DNA from: JAGREO01 sp020446285
GTDB lineage: Bacteria; Pseudomonadota; Alphaproteobacteria; Geminicoccales; Geminicoccaceae
Direction of reading: 5' to 3'
Length of the DNA: 64,000 bases
Assembly (NCBI GenBank): GCA_041398005.1
Contig: JAWKVP010000018.1
Location: forward strand, 1 to 64,000
Numbering within the stretch: the stretch's first letter is position 1; the number at the start of each line of letters is the position of its first letter. Of the stretch, positions 7,567 to 16,415 are shown one piece after another. The notes under the pieces are model-generated. The model searched no databases, had not been told where the DNA came from, and saw nothing but the letters and a program-made list of their open reading frames with translations. The translations under genes were made by a program, and so were the position numbers.

Positions 7567-8568
7567 ATGCAAGGTCGAATCTTCTCGGGCATCCAGCCCA
7601 CCCACGGTATCCAGCTCGGCAACTATCTGGGCGCGATCCGCAACTGGGTCAGGTTGCAGGATGAATATGACTGCGTCTATTGCGTCGTCGACATGCATGC
7701 GCTCACGACCGTGCATGATCGTGCGACGATGGCCGCCAACATCCGCGAGGTCACGGCGGCACTGCTCGCCTGCGGCATCGATCCAAAACGGTCGGTCCTG
7801 TTCAACCAGAGCCAGGTCGATGCGCATGCGAAACTCGCCTGGGTGCTCAATTGCGTGACGCCACTGGGCTGGCTGAACCGCATGACCCAGTTCAAGGAGA
7901 AGGCCGGCAAGAATCGCGAGAAGGCGCCGGCCGGCCTGTTCGTCTATCCCGTCCTGCAGGCGGCCGACATTCTGGCCTACAAGGCAACCCATGTGCCCGT
8001 GGGCGAGGACCAGAAGCAGCATCTCGAGCTCAGCCGGGACGTCGCCGGTTCGTTCAACAATCGCTTTGCCGAAGATTTCTTTCCGTTGCCGGAACCGATG
8101 ATCCTCGGCGATGCGGCGCGCGTCATGTCACTGCGTGACGGTACGAAGAAGATGAGCAAGTCCGATCCGTCGGACATGAGCCGCATCAACCTCACCGACG
8201 ATGCCGACGCGATCGCGAACAAGATCAGGAAAGCGAAGTCGGATCCGCATCACGGCATCACCTGGGATGTCGTGAACCGGCCGGAAGCTTCCAACCTGCT
8301 CACCATCTTCGCTGCCCTCTCCGACCGCCCGCGCGAGGATGTTGCTGCCGAATATGCCGACGCCCAGTTTTCCCGCTTCAAATCCGATCTGGCCGACCTG
8401 ACGGTCGAGAAAATCGGCCCTGTCACCGCCGAAATGCGCCGCCTGATGGCCGATCCGGGCCAGATCGACGCCTGTCTCGCCGAAGGTGCCGAACGCGCGC
8501 GCGCGATCGCCGATCCGGTCATCGAGGAGGTGTACGATCTGGTCGGGTTTCATCGGTCGGGTGGATGA
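7567..8568 (+). CDS. trpS: Tryptophanyl-tRNA synthetase
   Basis: The protein has 333 residues, the usual size for bacterial TrpRS. It charges tRNA-Trp in the cytoplasm. The class I signature region is RIFSGIQPTHGIQLGNYLGA (HIGH equivalent in IQLGN). The second signature is KKMSKSDPSD. YPVLQAADILAY and VPVGEDQKQHLEL line the tryptophan/AMP site. The start ATG at 7567 places the family N-terminus correctly; an ATG 21 codons upstream adds a tail with no family match. In many alphaproteobacteria trpS follows murJ, but here it stands alone between a divergent SDR gene and an MFS gene. Confidence 0.95.
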   Translation: MQGRIFSGIQPTHGIQLGNYLGAIRNWVRLQDEYDCVYCVVDMHALTTVHDRATMAANIREVTAALLACGIDPKRSVLFNQSQVDAHAKLAWVLNCVTPLGWLNRMTQFKEKAGKNREKAPAGLFVYPVLQAADILAYKATHVPVGEDQKQHLELSRDVAGSFNNRFAEDFFPLPEPMILGDAARVMSLRDGTKKMSKSDPSDMSRINLTDDADAIANKIRKAKSDPHHGITWDVVNRPEASNLLTIFAALSDRPREDVAAEYADAQFSRFKSDLADLTVEKIGPVTAEMRRLMADPGQIDACLAEGAERARAIADPVIEEVYDLVGFHRSGG

Positions 8569-8657
8569 CCGGCGGGTGATATCCCCCGGATCGATGTCGT
8601 ATGAAGACTGTGCGCGCCATCATCGACCGGATGGTTCGTGATGCACGGGATCTTCGG

Positions 8658-8727
8658 CCACCTGATCGCCGGGACGGGCAGGGGGCCGGCGGGGCAGGTT
8701 CCGTCCACGGGCTGTCCGATCAGGTGG
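8658..8727. other. Long inverted repeat / structured leader candidate
   Basis: CCACCTGATCG (8658-8668) and CGATCAGGTGG (8717-8727) form a perfect 11-bp inverted repeat. A second nested pair lies inside: GGACGG (8672-8677) with CCGTCC (8701-8706). The element ends about 88 bases before the start of the MFS-GGT gene pair. It could be a folded 5' leader or a binding site. There is no T-run, so it is unlikely to be a simple trpS terminator. The remaining 8569-8815 intergenic sequence holds no convincing gene. Confidence 0.5.
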
Positions 8728-8815
8728 AAGTCCGCCTGAAGCCGGGCGAATGCTGTGCTGGACGCGATTGCCCGGGGAGACAAGCGGTCCCGTTCGGTAT
8801 AAGAGATGCGTCATC

Positions 8816-10021
8816 ATGTGGACGCCGCCTCTCATTCGCAACATTTCGATTCTGGCCGTGTGCCAGGCCCTGTTCTTCATGGCCAACACCATGCTCATCA
8901 GCACTTCGCCGCTGGTGGGTCTGAAACTGGCGCCGATGCACGCACTCGCGACCCTGCCGCTCGGCTTCCAGTTTCTCGGCAGCATGGTTACGGCATTGCC
9001 GGCCTCCTATCTGATGCGTGCCATCGGCCGGCGCCTCGGCCTCGCCTTCGGTTGCCTCTTCGGCATCGCCGCCGGGCTCTGTGCCGCCACCGCGGTGATG
9101 ATCGAGAGCTTCGCGCTGTTTCTCGTCGCGAGCGCGCTCTACGGTTTCTTCTCCGCGTTCTGCCAGTTCTACCGCTTCACCGCCTCGGATGCCGCCGATC
9201 GCTTCGACACGACCGGCCGGGCGCGGCCGCGCGCCATCAGTCTCGTGCTCGCCGGCGGCATCGTTGCTGCCATTCTCGGCCCGGAGACGGCCAAGCTGAC
9301 CAAGGATCTGGTCGATGGCAGCCTCTTTGCCGGCTGCTATTTCTCCATCGCCGCGCTGGCGATGATCTCGGCTGCCTGCGTGCTCAGCCTCGACCTGCCG
9401 AGAATGGGCGAGGCGCAGTTCGACGGTCCGGTACGTTCGGCATGGGAGATCTTCCGCCAGCCGATGGCGATCACGGCACTCTTTTCCGCCATTGCCGCCT
9501 ATCTGACGATGAACCTCATCATGACCGCCACGCCGCTGGCCATGCAGGTCGAGGGCCATCTCTTCGAAAGCACGGCGTTCGTCATCCAGTGGCATGTACT
9601 CGGCATGTTCGCGCCGAGCTTCTTCACCGGTGCGCTGATCGCACGTTTCGGCGAGTACAGGATGATCGGCGCCGGCGCCATTCTGCTTCTCGGTGCGGTG
9701 GTGATCAATCTTTCCGGTGTGCAGCTCTTCCATTTCGCCACCGCACTCGGTCTTCTCGGCATCGGCTGGAATTTCATGTTCATCGGCGGTACAACACTGC
9801 TCACGCGGTCTTACGCGCCCGCCGAGAAGGCCAAGGCGCAAGGGGTGAACGATCTTCTGCTGTTTTCCGCGGTCGCCATGTCGGCAAGCGCATCGGGCGC
9901 CCTGCATGACGCACTCGGCTGGCAGGTCATGAACATCATGGTCGTTCCGCTCCTGCTCGGCAGTCTGCTGCTGGTCATAAGGCAGTCGGGAGCAGCGGCA
10001 AGGAATGCCGCCGTTTCCTGA
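8816..10021 (+). CDS. Major facilitator superfamily transporter
   Basis: The protein has 401 residues with about 12 hydrophobic helices, beginning MWTPPLIRNISILAVCQALF. An MFS-like loop 2-3 motif is present (MRAIGRRLGLAFG). A helix 5 segment (LVLAGGIVAAILGPETAK) resembles the antiporter motif C of drug:H+ exchangers. It sits in the inner membrane. It could export a small molecule or import a substrate for the GGT-family enzyme encoded 23 bp downstream, with which it is probably co-transcribed. The substrate is unknown. The open frame extends 22 codons upstream, but the first hydrophobic helix fits this ATG best. Confidence 0.85.
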   Translation: MWTPPLIRNISILAVCQALFFMANTMLISTSPLVGLKLAPMHALATLPLGFQFLGSMVTALPASYLMRAIGRRLGLAFGCLFGIAAGLCAATAVMIESFALFLVASALYGFFSAFCQFYRFTASDAADRFDTTGRARPRAISLVLAGGIVAAILGPETAKLTKDLVDGSLFAGCYFSIAALAMISAACVLSLDLPRMGEAQFDGPVRSAWEIFRQPMAITALFSAIAAYLTMNLIMTATPLAMQVEGHLFESTAFVIQWHVLGMFAPSFFTGALIARFGEYRMIGAGAILLLGAVVINLSGVQLFHFATALGLLGIGWNFMFIGGTTLLTRSYAPAEKAKAQGVNDLLLFSAVAMSASASGALHDALGWQVMNIMVVPLLLGSLLLVIRQSGAAARNAAVS

Positions 10022-10044
10022 CCGGAAAGAACGGGGGGACACCC

Positions 10045-11619
10045 ATGCACGGGGCATTCGCGACCAACCAGCGGCTGACCAAGCACGCCGTCTGTACCAA
10101 GCGCGGCGTCGTTTCCGCGCAGAACAGGAAGGCGGCTGCCGTCGGCGCCGACATCCTCGCCGAAGGCGGCAATGCGATCGATGCGGCGATTGCCGCGTCG
10201 CTTGCGCTCGGGGCTTGCGAACCATGGATGAGCGGCCTTGGCGGTGGCGGCGTGTTGCTGCATCTCGACGGCGAGACCGGCAGGGTCACCGCCTTCGATT
10301 TCGGCATGATCGCCTCGCGCCAGCTCGATACGGCCGACTATCCCGTCATCGACGGCAGGGCGAACGATCTCTTTCCCTGGGCGGCGGTCAAGGATGACCG
10401 CAATGTGAGCGGGCCATTGTCGATGGCCGTTCCGGGCTATCTGGACGGTATCGCCCTTGCCTGCGACCGTCTCGGCACCATGCCGTTCGCGAGCCTCGTC
10501 CGCCCGGCCATCGCTCTTGCCGTGCAGGGCCTCGAGATCGACTGGTTCACCTCCCTCCTGGTCACGACGGCAGCGCAGGATCTCAGGCGCTTTCCCACCA
10601 GTGCCGCGCGCTTTCTTCCGGGCGGACTGCCGCCGGTTCCCGCCGCCTCGGGCGAAACCTCGTTTCTCGGCCTCGACCGGCTTCCCGACACCTTGCAGAT
10701 GATCGCATCGGAAGGCCCCCGCAGCTTCTACGAGGGTGAACTGGCGACCATGCTGGTACGCGATCTCGCCGCCGTCGGCTCGCCGATCTCGGCCGACGAT
10801 CTCGCCCGCTACCGGGCGCGGACGGTGGAGCCGCTGACCTTTTCCTATGGCGACGCCATGGTCCACGCCATGCCGGGGCTCTATGCCGGTTCGACCCTGC
10901 AACACGCGCTCTCGCTCATGGCCGAGCATCGCTTCGACGGCGACTGGCCGAACGAGAATGCCTTCCTCACCTATGTCGCCTCCCTCAAGCAGGCCTATGC
11001 CACGCGGCTTGCGACCATGGGCGATACGGGCGACGGTCCGGGGCGTTCCTGTACCAGTCACCTCACCGTGGTCGACGCCAAGGGCGACATGGTGTGCCTG
11101 ACCCAGACGCTCCTGTCCCTGTTCGGAAGCCGTGTGGTCCTGCCCGAGACCGGTATCCTCATGAACAACGGGATCATGTGGTTCGATCCCGAGCCCGGCC
11201 GGCCGAATTCCATCGCCGCCGGCAAGCGCCCGCTGTCCAACATGTGCCCGGCCATCGCCGAGAACGAGGCCGTGCGGCTGGCCATCGGCGCATCGGGTGG
11301 GCGCCGCATCCTGCCCGCCGTCACCCAGATCCTGAGCTTCGTGCTCGATTATCACATGTCGCTCGAGGAGGCGTTCGCCCAGCCGCGCGTCGATGTCAGC
11401 GGCGACGATCTGGTCACCGTCAGCGCCGATCTCTGGAGCCCCATTCCCGAGACACTCGCCGCACACCATCCAACCCGCATCGTCCAGGCGCGCGTCTATC
11501 CCAACTCCTATGCCTGTCCGGTCGCCGTCCTCCGCGACAAGGTGGACAATCACCATTACGGCACCGCCGAAGTCATCAATCCGTGGGCCGACGCGGTCCC
11601 CGAACCGGCCAACGGATAG
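10045..11619 (+). CDS. Gamma-glutamyltransferase-family Ntn hydrolase
   Basis: The protein has 524 residues and belongs to the GGT family of autoprocessing Ntn hydrolases. An N-terminal block (AVGADILAEGGNAIDAAIAA) and the central RSC-TSHLTVVDAKGDMV block are characteristic. The predicted nucleophile and self-cleavage point is Thr337, giving large and small subunits. Conserved MNNGIMWFDP and PLSNMCPAI follow. No signal peptide is seen, so it may be cytoplasmic, unlike periplasmic GGT. True GGT, cephalosporin-acylase-like and oxamate-amidohydrolase-like enzymes share this architecture; the substrate is not known. A GGGGGGACACCC ribosome site precedes the ATG. It pairs with the upstream MFS gene and is a distant paralogue of the GGT-type gene at 13148-14716. 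Confidence 0.85.
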   Translation: MHGAFATNQRLTKHAVCTKRGVVSAQNRKAAAVGADILAEGGNAIDAAIAASLALGACEPWMSGLGGGGVLLHLDGETGRVTAFDFGMIASRQLDTADYPVIDGRANDLFPWAAVKDDRNVSGPLSMAVPGYLDGIALACDRLGTMPFASLVRPAIALAVQGLEIDWFTSLLVTTAAQDLRRFPTSAARFLPGGLPPVPAASGETSFLGLDRLPDTLQMIASEGPRSFYEGELATMLVRDLAAVGSPISADDLARYRARTVEPLTFSYGDAMVHAMPGLYAGSTLQHALSLMAEHRFDGDWPNENAFLTYVASLKQAYATRLATMGDTGDGPGRSCTSHLTVVDAKGDMVCLTQTLLSLFGSRVVLPETGILMNNGIMWFDPEPGRPNSIAAGKRPLSNMCPAIAENEAVRLAIGASGGRRILPAVTQILSFVLDYHMSLEEAFAQPRVDVSGDDLVTVSADLWSPIPETLAAHHPTRIVQARVYPNSYACPVAVLRDKVDNHHYGTAEVINPWADAVPEPANG

Positions 11620-11681
11620 CCGTCCGCAGAGCCGCAACACCGGAACGGCAGGTCCACACCATGGGCCGCCTCATCTGCCCG
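11618..11681. repeat. Diverged repeat, copy A
   Basis: This begins at the stop of the GGT-family gene. It shares a pattern of about 60 bp with copy B: GAACGGCAGG, then ACCATGG, then CTCATCTGCCCG. By eye the two are roughly 70 percent alike in the same orientation. They may be degenerate members of an intergenic repeat family. Confidence 0.35.
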
Positions 11682-11867
11682 TGGCAGCTTTGCCGAAGCC
11701 GCGACGCCCCGCGGAATGCTGACGAAGCCCGCCGGCCCCTTTGCCTCGCATCGCGGCTATCGGCATTTCGTCGACACGCTGGCAAGCCGGTTGGCGGGTC
11801 TTCGCCTGATCGGGACTGATGAACACCCATTCCCCGCCGGCGCGGTGCGGTTGGCCGGTTTCGGAGA

Positions 11868-11936
11868 TACGGCCGAAGCGACGCAATTCCCAGAACGGCA
11901 AGCCCGAACCATGGAGCTCATCCGCCCGCAGGGCAT
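11868..11936. repeat. Diverged repeat, copy B
   Basis: This is the second copy of the motif at 11618-11681 (AGAACGGCAAG, AACCATGG, GCTCATCCGCCCG). The whole 11620-12078 interval (459 bp) otherwise contains no supported gene: short frames in it lack a plausible start, ribosome site or family. It lies between convergent genes and may hold decayed sequence. Confidence 0.35.
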
Positions 11937-12078
11937 CCGTGAGGCGAATTGGCGGGATCAGGTGACGCATCGTGCAGCCGGGTACAGCCATGCGCCGCGC
12001 GGATTGCCTTGCAGCTCCCCGCCGCGCTGATCATGAATGCAGGCGACATCTCTCCGACCGAACGCTACCCGACCGGCA

Positions 12079-13005
12079 TCAATCCCGAAATGTGGAATGT
12101 TCATGCCCAATGATCCGCAGGACGGATGCTCCGTCGCGGGCGGGGATTTCCGGCAGATGGAGGGGCGGTTCAGCCGTCGGGTGGTGGGCCCTGGGCCTTC
12201 GGTGGTGCGGAATCGGGCGGGGCGGATTCGCGGGTCCGGCGGTCGGTCCGATGAGCGGATTCCGGCGGGGCATTCTCGCCCGTGATGGTGGCGGTGCCGC
12301 TTCGTTCGCGGCTTCCGCGTTCGCCTCCACATTCGCCCCGGCTTCCGCCTTCGCCCTCTCGGCCTCGTGGATTTCGTGCCAGCCGATTGAGTACAGCTGG
12401 TCATAGAGGGTATGGGTGAGATCCTGAACCAGCTGCCGCCGGCCGCGCGCACGCATCAGCCGCTCGCGCCATTCCGGCGACAGGCTGCGCTGGAACCGTT
12501 CCTGCGCCTGACGCCGCAGGCGTTCGTCACGCTCCTCATCGCTTTCCACAGGCCTGTCCGGTTGCCGCTCCACCACCCGCTTCGGCCGGCCGATATGCAC
12601 CAGAACCGTACGCAGCAGGCTCAGCAGCGGACCCTCTTTCGAACGCTCGTCGGCCCGTTCGAGCCACAAAAGCGCATTCGTCCCGCCATCGTGACCATCG
12701 CTGCGGAACCGCTCGCGGATCTCCTCCAGCCAGTCATGCGCCAGCGGCAGAAGCAGCCCCGCAAGCTCCTTGCTGTCCCCGCGGCAGGTCTTGCGAAACA
12801 GCTCGACCAGCGGCTGGATGTGCGGCATCCGTATCGTCATCCGCCTGTCCGGCTCGCTCATGCCCGCAAGAACCCCGCGCGGATCACGCTCCACCGCCAG
12901 CGCCCAGCAACCGGCCAGAAGCCGCATCGACCCCCACCGCCCCACGCGCACGAGCAGGCGCTGGCAGAATTCGACGGTGGGAAAGATCGTATCGGTCATG
13001 GACAT
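12079..13005 (-). CDS. Hypothetical protein (308 aa)
   Basis: No family is recognised. The start is ATG at 13005; a second ATG two codons on is equally possible. Residues 1-190 look helical and soluble, with segments such as FCQRLLVRVGRWGSMRLL, LVELFRKTCRGD, LAGLLLPLAHDWLEEIRER and SLLRTVLVHIGRPKRVVE. There is then a charged helix (DEERDERLRRQAQERFQRS). The last 80 residues are Ala-, Pro- and Arg-rich and probably disordered. There is no signal peptide or transmembrane helix. It is flanked by convergent and unrelated genes and an AT-richer stretch upstream (13020-13080). The strong coding bias and long frame support a real gene. Confidence 0.6.
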   Translation of the reverse strand: MSMTDTIFPTVEFCQRLLVRVGRWGSMRLLAGCWALAVERDPRGVLAGMSEPDRRMTIRMPHIQPLVELFRKTCRGDSKELAGLLLPLAHDWLEEIRERFRSDGHDGGTNALLWLERADERSKEGPLLSLLRTVLVHIGRPKRVVERQPDRPVESDEERDERLRRQAQERFQRSLSPEWRERLMRARGRRQLVQDLTHTLYDQLYSIGWHEIHEAERAKAEAGANVEANAEAANEAAPPPSRARMPRRNPLIGPTAGPANPPRPIPHHRRPRAHHPTAEPPLHLPEIPARDGASVLRIIGHEHSTFRD

Positions 13006-13147
13006 GCTCGCATATGTCGCATCACCGAGCAGTCAAGTCAAGGAAATTAATCTTATACAAATCGGGAAAACCCGACACACGAAACGGATTCCGGACGGCA
13101 GGGGAGCGGGCGGAGTCCTCGGATGAAGGAACGGTCGGCGGCGATGA

Positions 13148-14716
13148 TCAGCGGGCAGCGGCGGCGCCGTCGCTTCGGGGGTCGCAAGCACCTTCGAGGA
13201 GGCCGTCGGGGTGGAAAACGATGGCGCCGGCATGACCCATCATCTCCTCATGCTCGCCGACGAGGAGGATATCGTGACCGGCATTGCGCATGGCCTCGAC
13301 CAGTTCCGGTGCAAAGCGGTTTTCCATGCACAGTTTCGTGGATTCCTCGCCCCATGTCCGGCCGAGCAGCCAGCGCGGCGCGCTCACCGCCTGCTGCAGC
13401 GGCTGGCCGAACAGCACATGGCGGCTGAAGATGGCCGCCTGGGTCTGCGGCTGACCCTCGCCGCCCATCGTACCGTAGACCATCTTTCGCCCGTCGCCGA
13501 GTGCGGCCATGGCCGGCTGAATGGTGTGGAACGGCCGGCGATGCGGCTGCAGGCAGTTGTGATGCGAGGGGACCAGCGAGAAGGATGTGCCGCGGTTCTG
13601 CCAGGAAACGCCGCTTTCTTCGAGGACCACGCCCGAGCCGAACTCCCAGTAGATGCTCTGGATCATGCTCACCGCCCGCCCGTCGCGGTCGATCGCTCCG
13701 AGCCACACCGTGTCGCCGCCCGGCTGCGCATCCGGCCATGGTGCAGCCTTGTGCATGTCCACTTCGGTCGCCATCGCGTCGAGCCTTGCCGGATCGAGGA
13801 AATCACCTGCGGGGACGGGCATGAAGGCGGGATCGGTGACGTACCGGTCGCGGATGCGGAATGCGGCCTTGGTCGCCTCGACGAGACCGTGAATGTGCCC
13901 GAAGCTCTCGCCTTCGCGCACGCCGAGGCGGGCGAAGACGCCGAGCAGCAGGAGCGAGGCGAGACCCTGGGTCGGCGGTGGCATGTTGAAGAGCGTGTGC
14001 CCGGCGACCTCGAGTGAAAGGGGGGTGACGTCGAGGGGGCGGTGACGTTCGAGATCGGCGAGGCGCAGCGGGCTGCCGATTTTTTCGAGATCCCCTGCCA
14101 TCGACCGTGCTAGGTCGCCCCTGTAGAAATCGTCCAGTCCGGCGCGCGAGAGATGTTCGAGTGTCGCCGCGAGCCTCGGCAGGCGCAGCCGGGTGCCTTC
14201 GATGCAGGCGCCATAGGTTGCGGCGAAGCCCGGCACGAGCTCCAGCTGGTCGCGCCTCGCGGCGGCATTGGCGGCAAGTGTTCCGGTGACCGCGACGCCA
14301 TCGCGGGCGAGGTGAATGGCGTCTTCGAGAAGGCGGGAGAGCGGCAGTCGTCCACGGGAGAGCTCCTTCGCGCGGGCCCAGCCCGAAACGGCACCCGCGA
14401 CCGTGAGTGCGGCGAGCGGTCCACGGGCCGGGATGGTTTCATTGCCCTGTTCGCGATAGCGTTCGATGGTGGCAAGGCCGGCGGCGGCGCCGCATGCGTC
14501 GATACCGACAGGTGCTTTGCCCGGTTCGGCGACAAGCCAGAAACTGTCGCCACCCAGGGCGTTCATGTGCGGATAGGCGACGGTGATCGCGGCGGCGGCG
14601 GCGATCATGGCCTCGATCGCATTGCCGCCATCCTCGAGCACGCGAAGCCCCGCGCGCGCGGCCAGATGATGCGGTGCGGTGACCATGCCGCCATAGGAAC
14701 GAACCGTGTTCAGCAT
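13148..14716 (-). CDS. GGT-family Ntn hydrolase, probable oxamate amidohydrolase (HpxW-like)
   Basis: The protein has 522 residues with GGT-family architecture: VLEDGGNAIEAMIAAAAA near the N-terminus, then the processing site GGD-TVWLGAIDRDG with Thr336 as predicted nucleophile. GTMGGEGQPQTQAAI follows. There is no signal peptide. In Klebsiella, HpxW of this family hydrolyses oxamate to oxalate plus ammonia during purine-ring (allantoin) breakdown. Here the gene is last in a five-gene overlapping operon with oxamic-transcarbamylase and carbamate-kinase genes, which release oxamate. Context therefore points to oxamate as substrate; the sequence alone does not prove it. Its start overlaps the stop of the allH-like gene by seven bases. 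Confidence 0.8.
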   Translation of the reverse strand: MLNTVRSYGGMVTAPHHLAARAGLRVLEDGGNAIEAMIAAAAAITVAYPHMNALGGDSFWLVAEPGKAPVGIDACGAAAGLATIERYREQGNETIPARGPLAALTVAGAVSGWARAKELSRGRLPLSRLLEDAIHLARDGVAVTGTLAANAAARRDQLELVPGFAATYGACIEGTRLRLPRLAATLEHLSRAGLDDFYRGDLARSMAGDLEKIGSPLRLADLERHRPLDVTPLSLEVAGHTLFNMPPPTQGLASLLLLGVFARLGVREGESFGHIHGLVEATKAAFRIRDRYVTDPAFMPVPAGDFLDPARLDAMATEVDMHKAAPWPDAQPGGDTVWLGAIDRDGRAVSMIQSIYWEFGSGVVLEESGVSWQNRGTSFSLVPSHHNCLQPHRRPFHTIQPAMAALGDGRKMVYGTMGGEGQPQTQAAIFSRHVLFGQPLQQAVSAPRWLLGRTWGEESTKLCMENRFAPELVEAMRNAGHDILLVGEHEEMMGHAGAIVFHPDGLLEGACDPRSDGAAAAR

Positions 14717-15447
14717 GTGTTTTCAATCCCTGTCCAGCTTTCGGCCGTGAACCCGTCCGGATCGTGTGCCCATGCCGCCAGCGCCGCCTTCATGCCGGAA
14801 AGCACCGATGCGCCGGATGTGTGGCCGACCCGCGCCAGTCCCGCAAACGCCCGTTCCGGTTCATGGTTATCCGCATCGACGAGTGCCGCAAGGGCTTCAT
14901 GAACGGGAGCGGCGGCGAGGCCGGACGCCGCCGCGCGCAGATGGGCGAGCGAGATCGCGTGCGTGCGTTCGCGCGCGGCGGCAAGCAGCCGGTCCGCCTC
15001 GAAGGAGATGCCGACCGCGCGAAGTGCCAGCATCATGCCGCAAACGACATCGTCGCCCTCCGGTGTCAGTCCGTCGCCGCGGCCGAGCAGGCCGAACGGA
15101 TCCGCCAGTGGCGAAGCATCGGCAACACGTTGCCGCAATTCGTCGAGCCGGGCGCGGATCCGTGCCGGCGCGGGCAGGGGGCGTGGTCGCCAGCAACGCG
15201 CGGCGCGGCGGTCGAGACGGATCCTGTCGCCGCGCCGGGGAAGCCGTCGGCACATGATGTTGATCGCGCCGTCGTAGAGGGACGGATCGACGACGCAAAG
15301 CAGTTCGCGGTGAAATTCGACATAGGCGCTGTGGTCGAACCGCGCCACGACGCATCCGCTTGGCTGTTCGGCACGGTCTGCCGCCTCGCCCGCCCGATCG
15401 AGGATATCGGTCGCGAGCGGGCCGAGCGAAATCGCCTCAAGGATCAT
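14710..15447 (-). CDS. allH: AllH-like (DUF2877) subunit of oxamic transcarbamylase
   Basis: The protein has 245 residues. It matches DUF2877/YlbF-AllH: SPLADPFGLLGRGDGLTPEGDD is the family's signature (GxGxGLTPxGDD), followed by GMMLALRAVG and LARVGHTSGASVLSGMKAAL. In E. coli AllF, AllG and AllH together form oxamic transcarbamylase, which interconverts oxalurate and phosphate with oxamate and carbamoyl phosphate in anaerobic allantoin use. The ATG at 15447 overlaps the carbamate-kinase stop by 11 bases, and the frame open upstream is not needed. All neighbouring genes in the operon belong to the same pathway. Confidence 0.85.
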   Translation of the reverse strand: MILEAISLGPLATDILDRAGEAADRAEQPSGCVVARFDHSAYVEFHRELLCVVDPSLYDGAINIMCRRLPRRGDRIRLDRRAARCWRPRPLPAPARIRARLDELRQRVADASPLADPFGLLGRGDGLTPEGDDVVCGMMLALRAVGISFEADRLLAAARERTHAISLAHLRAAASGLAAAPVHEALAALVDADNHEPERAFAGLARVGHTSGASVLSGMKAALAAWAHDPDGFTAESWTGIENTC

Positions 15448-16411
15448 CGGCGATGATGTGTGTGCCGCTGATGCCGAGAAGGGCATCCATGCACTCGTCG
15501 AGATGGCCGATGATGACATGTTCGCCGCCGCCCTCGAGAAAGCGGATCGCCGCCTCGATCTTCGGACCCATGGAACCCGCAGGGAACTGTCCGTCGGCGT
15601 GCAGTTTCCTGATCTCGCGCAGCGTGACGAATTCGAGATCGCGCCGGGTCGGCTTGCCCCAGTCGATGGCGACCTTGCGTACGGCGGTAAGGATCATGAG
15701 CGTATCGATGCCGAGCACGTTGGCCATGTGCGCGGAGGTCAGGTCCTTGTCCACCACGGCCTGCACGCCATGACGCACCCCCTTGGGGCCACGCACGACC
15801 GGAATGCCGCCTCCGCCGCCGGCGATGACGATCGTTCCACGTCGGGCGAGAACCTGAACGAGGGAGATGTCGCAGATATGGCGGGGTATCGGCGATGGCA
15901 CGACGTGTCGCCAGCCGCGTCCGGCATCCTCGCGCATCTCCCAGCCGAGTTCGGCGGAAACGGCCTTTGCCTGATCCTCGGTGAAGAACGGGCCGACCGG
16001 CTTGCTCGGGTTCGAGAAGGCCGGATCGTCGGGATCGACCTCGACCTGGGTAAGAAGGCAGGCCACATGTCTCGCGCTGTCGGCCTCGCGCAGCGCATTT
16101 TCCAGTGCCTGCACCAGCAGATAGGCGATGCCGCCCTGGCTGTGGGCGACGCATATGTCGAGCGGCATGGGGGCGATGCGGTCACGAGTGAGTGCCTGGC
16201 GCATCAGGATCTTGCCTACGACCGGGCCGTTGCCGTGAGTGATGACGAGTTCGCTGTCCATCAGCGCCAGCGGCAGCAGGGACCGCGCCGTCTTCACCGC
16301 GATCTCCTTCTGCTCCGCCGAGGTCCCCTCGATATCCTCGGGATGGGTGGCATTGCCGCCGATGGCGATCAGGAGGCGTCCGGGGATGTCTTTCCGGTGT
16401 TCCTGCGACAT
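15437..16411 (-). CDS. arcC: Carbamate kinase, catabolic (AllK-like)
   Basis: The protein has 324 residues, standard for carbamate kinase. Amino-acid-kinase motifs are AIGGNA near the N-terminus, VITHGNGPVVGKIL, and VIAGGGGGIPVV. A PSPIPRHI segment contributes to substrate binding. The enzyme transfers phosphate from carbamoyl phosphate to ADP, giving ATP, CO2 and ammonia. In this operon it would harvest the carbamoyl phosphate made by the FdrA/AllG/AllH proteins, as AllK (YbcF) does in E. coli. It begins four bases after the fdrA stop. Classical arginine-deiminase neighbours (arcA, arcB) are absent, supporting the oxamate pathway. Confidence 0.93.
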   Translation of the reverse strand: MSQEHRKDIPGRLLIAIGGNATHPEDIEGTSAEQKEIAVKTARSLLPLALMDSELVITHGNGPVVGKILMRQALTRDRIAPMPLDICVAHSQGGIAYLLVQALENALREADSARHVACLLTQVEVDPDDPAFSNPSKPVGPFFTEDQAKAVSAELGWEMREDAGRGWRHVVPSPIPRHICDISLVQVLARRGTIVIAGGGGGIPVVRGPKGVRHGVQAVVDKDLTSAHMANVLGIDTLMILTAVRKVAIDWGKPTRRDLEFVTLREIRKLHADGQFPAGSMGPKIEAAIRFLEGGGEHVIIGHLDECMDALLGISGTHIIADDP

Positions 16412-16415
16412 GGCT

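Noticed and set aside
5958..7622. A single 554-codon frame covering PaiB and part of the SDR region
   Set aside because: Only the last 201 residues have a family match; the rest is in a shadow frame of the SDR gene.
13062..13075. TCGGG-AAAA-CCCGA as a terminator
   Set aside because: The stem is only five bases, no T-run follows, and no gene ends next to it.
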